DNA from: Myxococcales bacterium
GTDB taxonomy: Bacteria; Myxococcota_A; UBA9160; UBA4427
Direction: 5' to 3'
Assembly: GCA_012959805.1 (NCBI GenBank)
Contig: DUCN01000011.1
Location: 100,959 to 164,958 of the forward strand
DNA: 64,000 nucleotides
Within the stretch, counting starts at the first letter, position 1. Every line of letters begins with the position of its first letter. Positions 60,482 through 64,000 of this stretch are shown in pieces. The notes under the pieces are model-generated. The model saw only the letters and a program-made list of their open reading frames with translations, made no database searches and was not told where the DNA came from. The translations under genes and the position numbers were made by a program.

Positions 60482-61341
60482 CTCCAAATCCTCCATTCTT
60501 GGTCAATTGTGAAACTCGCGAGAAGAGCGCGCTTACGTTTTCGCCTCCCGAGTCCGTAAAGCAGGGCCATGCCCGCTCCCAAGAGTGACCCCACGCCGGG
60601 TTCGGGGACGGCCACCAGATCGGCTCCCTGCCACTGACCGGGATGGATCGCAGAGCCATCGTACGCACGGGTCCAGGTACTGCCGGCTGGATCGAAAGAG
60701 AGCACATCCTCGTCCGCAAAGTCGATCCCACCGATACTTCCATCACTGTCAAAGGAAACCAGCAAGTTCCCGTTCAGTTCCGACGCGGCATCGAGGTCCA
60801 ACCCCCGGTCAAGACCCGCGTTCGCGCCGTTGAGCAACATGGTAAATCCACTTGCCAACGAGTAAGTGACCAAATCTTCATCCGAGGCGACGAGCCCACC
60901 GCCCAGGTCCACCGTGACGTCGAAGCTGAGGATGTAGTCGCCACTCGAGGCAAGTCCAAAGGCGTCCACGCGCGTGCCGTCGGGGATACCCAGCGCCGAC
61001 ATATCGAGTTCGATTTGGTAGACGCCGGTCCCGGGGTCATAGTCGATCACGTCTCCAGCGGACGCATAGGTCCCGCCCAGATCCGCAGTGACGTCGAGCA
61101 CGAAAAGCTGCTGCGTCGGACTCGCCTCGTGGTAGCCGACGACATCTGCGCCGTCCGGCAACGAGCCCAGATCCGCGATGCTCCCCGGCGCGCCGCCGGA
61201 AAGGTCGTCCCGCGCTACATCCTGCTGCTGGATCGTTGCTCCCCCGAGTTCAACGGCGATATCCGGCGATACATCGAGAGCCGCCGCCTGCGCGCCACTC
61301 ACCATCAGAACCGACACCGCTGCCAAAACAAACTTCCCCAT
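60478..61341 (-). CDS. PEP-CTERM sorting-signal protein
   Basis: The product is a 287-residue exported protein with signal peptide (KFVLAAVSVLMVSGAQAA), a mainly beta-strand acidic domain (repeated GGTYAS-, DLGGGLVA-like strands) and a C-terminal sorting signal AVPEPGVGSLLGAGMALLYG followed by RRKRKR. PEP-CTERM signals are cut by exosortase and direct export to the cell surface. Sixteen residues (ALLASF...WRIWR) extend past the basic cluster, which is unusual. ATG at 61341 has AAGAGG six bases upstream. The stop overlaps the beta-helix protein start, so they form an operon. No exosortase is in the window. Confidence 0.78.
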   Translation of the reverse strand: MGKFVLAAVSVLMVSGAQAAALDVSPDIAVELGGATIQQQDVARDDLSGGAPGSIADLGSLPDGADVVGYHEASPTQQLFVLDVTADLGGTYASAGDVIDYDPGTGVYQIELDMSALGIPDGTRVDAFGLASSGDYILSFDVTVDLGGGLVASDEDLVTYSLASGFTMLLNGANAGLDRGLDLDAASELNGNLLVSFDSDGSIGGIDFADEDVLSFDPAGSTWTRAYDGSAIHPGQWQGADLVAVPEPGVGSLLGAGMALLYGLGRRKRKRALLASFTIDQEWRIWR

Positions 61342-61450
61342 AACAAACCTCTTTACTTGGGTGAGTGGGTGGGGGTCCATATTCTCACGGAATCGCCGGA
61401 AAGTGGCAAAGAATTCGTTGGGGGATAGGCAAAACAAGCTGCGTTTACCG

Positions 61451-61480
61451 CACCACCGATACTAGGTGTTCTGACAACTA
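61451..61480 (+). repeat. Left copy of a 30-bp inverted repeat
   Basis: The sequence CACCACCGATACTAGGTGTT plus the following ten bases is present in inverted orientation at 63957-63986 with 26 of 30 positions equal. It lies upstream of the sorting-signal gene remnant. It could be one end of a small transposon or MITE, or an integration site. Confidence 0.55.
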
Positions 61481-61500
61481 AGCCCCGACGAGGCTACTCG

Positions 61501-61566
61501 GCCCCTTCGGGGGCTCTGCTGCTCACCTTCGGCCTCGCGGGGTTGGGGATGAGACACCGCCACTAG
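61501..61566 (+). pseudogene. Orphan tail of a sorting-signal gene
   Basis: The frame reads SGALLLTFGLAGLGMRHRH and ends at TAG 61564-61566, matching the last 20 residues (AALLLTLGLVGLGMRRRVH) of the gene that ends at 63032. Nothing coherent is upstream in this frame, so it is the surviving 3' end of a duplicated or deleted relative. Confidence 0.6.
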
Positions 61567-61667
61567 CCCCGTAACCGCGCTGTGTTAGCTCTTGAGTCTT
61601 CATCCCCACAAACCCACGCATTCATGAGACACTTTCCGGGCTGATCTGACCTTGGGAAGGAGACCTT

Positions 61668-63032
61668 GTGGTGCTTCTGCTGGTGCGCCGACGTGCGTGC
61701 GCGGTCTCGATCGCGGCGACTCTGGGGACGGCCCTGGTCCTGGGTGCGGCGACGGGAGCCGGAGCCGAGAGCCTCGAATACGACCTGGCGACCACTGCTT
61801 TCACCTCGTCTGCCGACTACACGCAACCGGGATTCTCACCGGCTGAAACCCACGACGGCAACATTGAAGCGGCGGCTCCTCCCTATGATGGCTGGGCGGT
61901 AGATCCGTTCCAGGGAGATCCGCACCAGATCCTCTGGGCTTTCGTTGCGGGCGAGACATCTGTCGATGCAATTCAGCTGATCCACGTCTACGACGACAAC
62001 GAGGTGCTGCATCACTTTCAGCTCTATTACACCACCGACAGCAACCCGACGTTGGCCAGCACTTTTCAGGAACTCACAGGGCTTCAAATGGTCCTGAACA
62101 CGTCCGGAGACGGAGCCACTATCGTCGGCAGCGAAGTCCAGGTGACATCGACCGGTGCCATTACGACCGGAGAATATCGGCTCAGCTTCGACACGGTGAC
62201 TGCGACGGCCATCGAGCTTCGCACGTTCGAGAATTCGGGAACCGGCAATGGGAACTTCGTTTTGAGTGAAATTTCCATTCGCTCGTCTCCGTGCGCGAAT
62301 GTGACCTGCTCCGCAAGCGATCAATGCCACGCGGTGGGTAGCTGCGAACCCACCACGGGTCTGTGTACCGATCCGGCCGTGGCCGACGGCACGTTCTGTG
62401 ATGACGGTGATCCCACGACCACCAGCGACCAGTGCACGGCGGGCGTATGCGGAAGCGTCAGTCTGTCTACAATCAGCTACGTCTTCGTGAGCGATATCAA
62501 CGGTGATGGCGACGCGACCAATGACGGGATTCCCCCCATGGGATCAGTGACACTAGATGGCGTCAATACGAGCGACCTCAGCGACGTCAGCAACGTGACG
62601 TTGGGCGCTTGGGAATACAGCCTGATCCATGGTGGTACGGGCGAAATCGTCAGCTATTCCAGCGACGACCCGTTAGAGGTCGCCGCTTTCAACACGGACT
62701 TGATGGTGATTACTGCGAACTCCCTTAGTTTCGATCTGGCCGCGATCGCGGTGTCGCCCGGACCCGCGTTGTTTCTACGCTCCCAAACGTCCTCTGGATT
62801 TACCATTCTCAAGCAGACGGGCATTTCCAGTGGCGTTCAACTTGAAATCATTTCCGCGGATCTAAATTTTAACGTCGAGGACTTTTACCCCCCGATTGGG
62901 CTGCTGGAGTTCGCAGTGGTGCCGGGTCCGGAAGGCGTGCCATCGCTGGGTTCAGTGTCTCTTTACATGCTTGCGGCACTGCTCCTCACCCTCGGCCTCG
63001 TGGGGTTGGGGATGAGGCGACGGGTTCACTGA
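61668..63032 (+). CDS. Secreted protein with IPTL/PEP-CTERM-like sorting tail
   Basis: The product is 454 residues. After a signal peptide (CAVSIAATLGTALVLGAATGAGA) come two beta-rich regions separated by a Cys-rich linker (residues about 205-265: CANVTCSASDQCHAVGSCE, TGLCTDPA, DGTFCDDGD, QCTAGVCG), a pattern common in myxobacterial-type secreted proteins. The C-terminus VPSLGSVSLYMLAALLLTLG, GLGMRRRVH resembles IPTL-CTERM signals with a basic end. Start GTG at 61668 has AAGGAG five bases upstream, a strong signal. Probably anchored or shed at the cell surface. The relation to the PEP-CTERM protein upstream suggests a set of surface proteins. Confidence 0.75.
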   Translation: MVLLLVRRRACAVSIAATLGTALVLGAATGAGAESLEYDLATTAFTSSADYTQPGFSPAETHDGNIEAAAPPYDGWAVDPFQGDPHQILWAFVAGETSVDAIQLIHVYDDNEVLHHFQLYYTTDSNPTLASTFQELTGLQMVLNTSGDGATIVGSEVQVTSTGAITTGEYRLSFDTVTATAIELRTFENSGTGNGNFVLSEISIRSSPCANVTCSASDQCHAVGSCEPTTGLCTDPAVADGTFCDDGDPTTTSDQCTAGVCGSVSLSTISYVFVSDINGDGDATNDGIPPMGSVTLDGVNTSDLSDVSNVTLGAWEYSLIHGGTGEIVSYSSDDPLEVAAFNTDLMVITANSLSFDLAAIAVSPGPALFLRSQTSSGFTILKQTGISSGVQLEIISADLNFNVEDFYPPIGLLEFAVVPGPEGVPSLGSVSLYMLAALLLTLGLVGLGMRRRVH

Positions 63033-63260
63033 CGCAGGTTCTAGCGCGATCATCGCGTCCGCCCGGGTTTTCCCGAAATCCCAGGATCGGAAGCGTGATT
63101 TCGTGGAACCCGAGTTGGCCTTGCGGTAACGATGTCCACCGCGACAGGATTCCGACTCTTCTGCAACCTCCTGCTCTACGGGCGGATTACGACCATTGCT
63201 GTCGTAGCGCCTGGGCATGGTGGGTGACCAACAATCAACCGGAGGAACGAAAAGACACCT

Positions 63261-63869
63261 ATGAATCGTCAAGCATTCATCATGATCACACTTGTCGCTG
63301 GACTACTCATCGCTGCTACTGCATCACACGCTCAACCCGACTACTCCCGCCCTGGCCCTTACGTGGGCCTCGGTGTCGCTGTTGCGGTCTTCACAGAGGC
63401 AGAAGATGCAGCAGAGCGAGAACTACGGGCGCTCGGCTATGTAGCTGACGTTTCTTACGACACCGGGGTTGGCCTCGACCTCGTAGCTGGCTATCGGTTT
63501 CACCCGCACATGGCAGCTCAGCTTCACCTTCAATACCTCCCAGACGTTGGAATCTCAGAGGATGGTGTGGAGGTATTGAATCCTGACTTCCTCACGTTCA
63601 CTGCGGACCTCAAGGGCTACCTACTGACTGGCCGCGTGCAGCCCTATGCCTTGGCCGGATTGGGCATCATGCACTTGGACTCGCCCGATACGCCCTTCTT
63701 CTTCCCGTTCGACTTCACCAACTTTGCGGCCCGTCTTGGGTGTGGCGTCGATTACTACCTGACCGAGAACTTCGTCCTTAATGCTGAGATCGGAGGTGTG
63801 ATTCCAACAGGGACGTTGGAAGATCACGAACAGTTCACGTTCTCCGCTGGGCTGCAGTATCGGTTCTGA
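63261..63869 (+). CDS. OmpA-like outer-membrane beta-barrel protein
   Basis: The product is a 202-residue protein with signal peptide (FIMITLVAGLLIAATASHAQ) and about eight amphipathic strands (GPYVGLGVAVAVFTEAE, TGVGLDLVAGYRF, HMAAQLHLQYLP, VLNAEIGGVIPTG), ending in FSAGLQYRF with C-terminal Phe. This fits the small OmpA/Ail-type barrel. No ligand can be named. The start ATG at 63261 follows a GGAGG 15 bases upstream, farther than usual. It lies inside the span bounded by the 30-bp inverted repeats. Confidence 0.8.
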   Translation: MNRQAFIMITLVAGLLIAATASHAQPDYSRPGPYVGLGVAVAVFTEAEDAAERELRALGYVADVSYDTGVGLDLVAGYRFHPHMAAQLHLQYLPDVGISEDGVEVLNPDFLTFTADLKGYLLTGRVQPYALAGLGIMHLDSPDTPFFFPFDFTNFAARLGCGVDYYLTENFVLNAEIGGVIPTGTLEDHEQFTFSAGLQYRF

Positions 63870-63956
63870 CCTAACTCCGCCAAACCTTCGCGAGCCACCG
63901 CGGGGTACGACCAAGACTGCCGCCCGGAACGGGGCGAATATGCCTAATCCGAAGCG

Positions 63957-63986
63957 TAGTTGTCAGAACACTACCTATCGGTGGTG
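63957..63986 (-). repeat. Right copy of the 30-bp inverted repeat
   Basis: Inverted partner of 61451-61480. Both copies share CACCACCGATA and GTGTTCTGACAACTA when read in the same orientation; four central bases differ. The segment between them (2.5 kb) contains the orphan tail, the sorting-signal protein and the OmpA-like barrel, and no transposase. Confidence 0.55.
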
Positions 63987-64000
63987 TCGAAAAAGGTGCT

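Overview
The window is 64 kb of GC-rich bacterial chromosome carrying about 45 protein genes that look intact, several clearly broken genes and, at its right end, the edge of an integrated element. The gene set is Gram-negative: Omp85-type and OmpA-like outer-membrane proteins, Lgt and several lipoproteins, ETF-ubiquinone oxidoreductase, a sigma-54 promoter, and PEP-CTERM-type sorting tails. A cobalamin-dependent ribonucleotide reductase, an F420-type NADPH reductase, a methylsuccinyl-CoA dehydrogenase-like protein, a GMC oxidoreductase with its small partner, and a Cys-rich linker of a kind common in myxobacterial-type secreted proteins all point to a deltaproteobacterial-grade lineage (Myxococcota, Binatota or a relative). 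That placement is inference. There is no rRNA and no complete tRNA.

Layout. 1-11.4 kb: the 5' end of a membrane-anchored protein, a PAS histidine kinase, lgt, an unknown protein, ETF-QO, a patatin-like hydrolase, a broken hotdog-type gene, nrdJ with a hairpin-rich leader, and an F420-type reductase. 12-26.3 kb: DUF971 protein, NUDIX hydrolase, mcd-like dehydrogenase, M18 aminopeptidase, an exported protein with a recognisable promoter, a second NUDIX hydrolase, a surface-antigen barrel, glutathione reductase, a CobW-type GTPase, endonuclease III, a PP2C phosphatase and a Ski2-like helicase. 26.4-32.8 kb: an unknown protein, a multiply broken membrane histidine kinase, then amtB-glnK behind a sigma-54 promoter, a quinone oxidoreductase, and a TraB lipoprotein coupled to a gamma-carbonic anhydrase. 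32.7-44.9 kb: two TetR regulators, GNAT, FHA-GAF-adenylate cyclase, argD, an amino-acid permease coupled to its TetR and a frameshifted methyltransferase, enoyl-CoA hydratase, DAHP synthase and an Old Yellow Enzyme-type dienoyl-CoA reductase. 45-56.8 kb: a very large propeller/M28 peptidase/PDZ lipoprotein, SirB1, a DEAD-box helicase, a second broken histidine kinase, MscS, an alpha/beta hydrolase, a GMC oxidoreductase with a gluconate-dehydrogenase-subunit-3-like protein, and a methyltransferase.

57.35-64 kb: the 3' half of a tRNA-Arg(TCT) next to an integrase tail marks an element boundary. To its right lie a DUF3347-type metal-binding lipoprotein, a small membrane protein, a PEP-CTERM protein overlapping a beta-helix protein, a secreted protein with an IPTL-like sorting tail, an orphan copy of that tail, an outer-membrane barrel, and a 30-bp imperfect inverted repeat 2.5 kb apart.

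The core is aerobic respiratory and acyl-CoA metabolism (ETF-QO, acyl-CoA dehydrogenase, enoyl-CoA hydratase, dienoyl-CoA reductase) with nitrogen uptake and amino-acid synthesis. Gene decay is frequent: one hotdog gene, two histidine kinases, one methyltransferase, one integrase and one sorting-signal gene are broken beside intact neighbours. I found no CRISPR array, defence cassette or clearly unprecedented system; the best leads are the element edge and its surface-protein cargo, the inverted repeat pair, the nrdJ leader, and a perfect 28-bp palindrome at 49337-49364.
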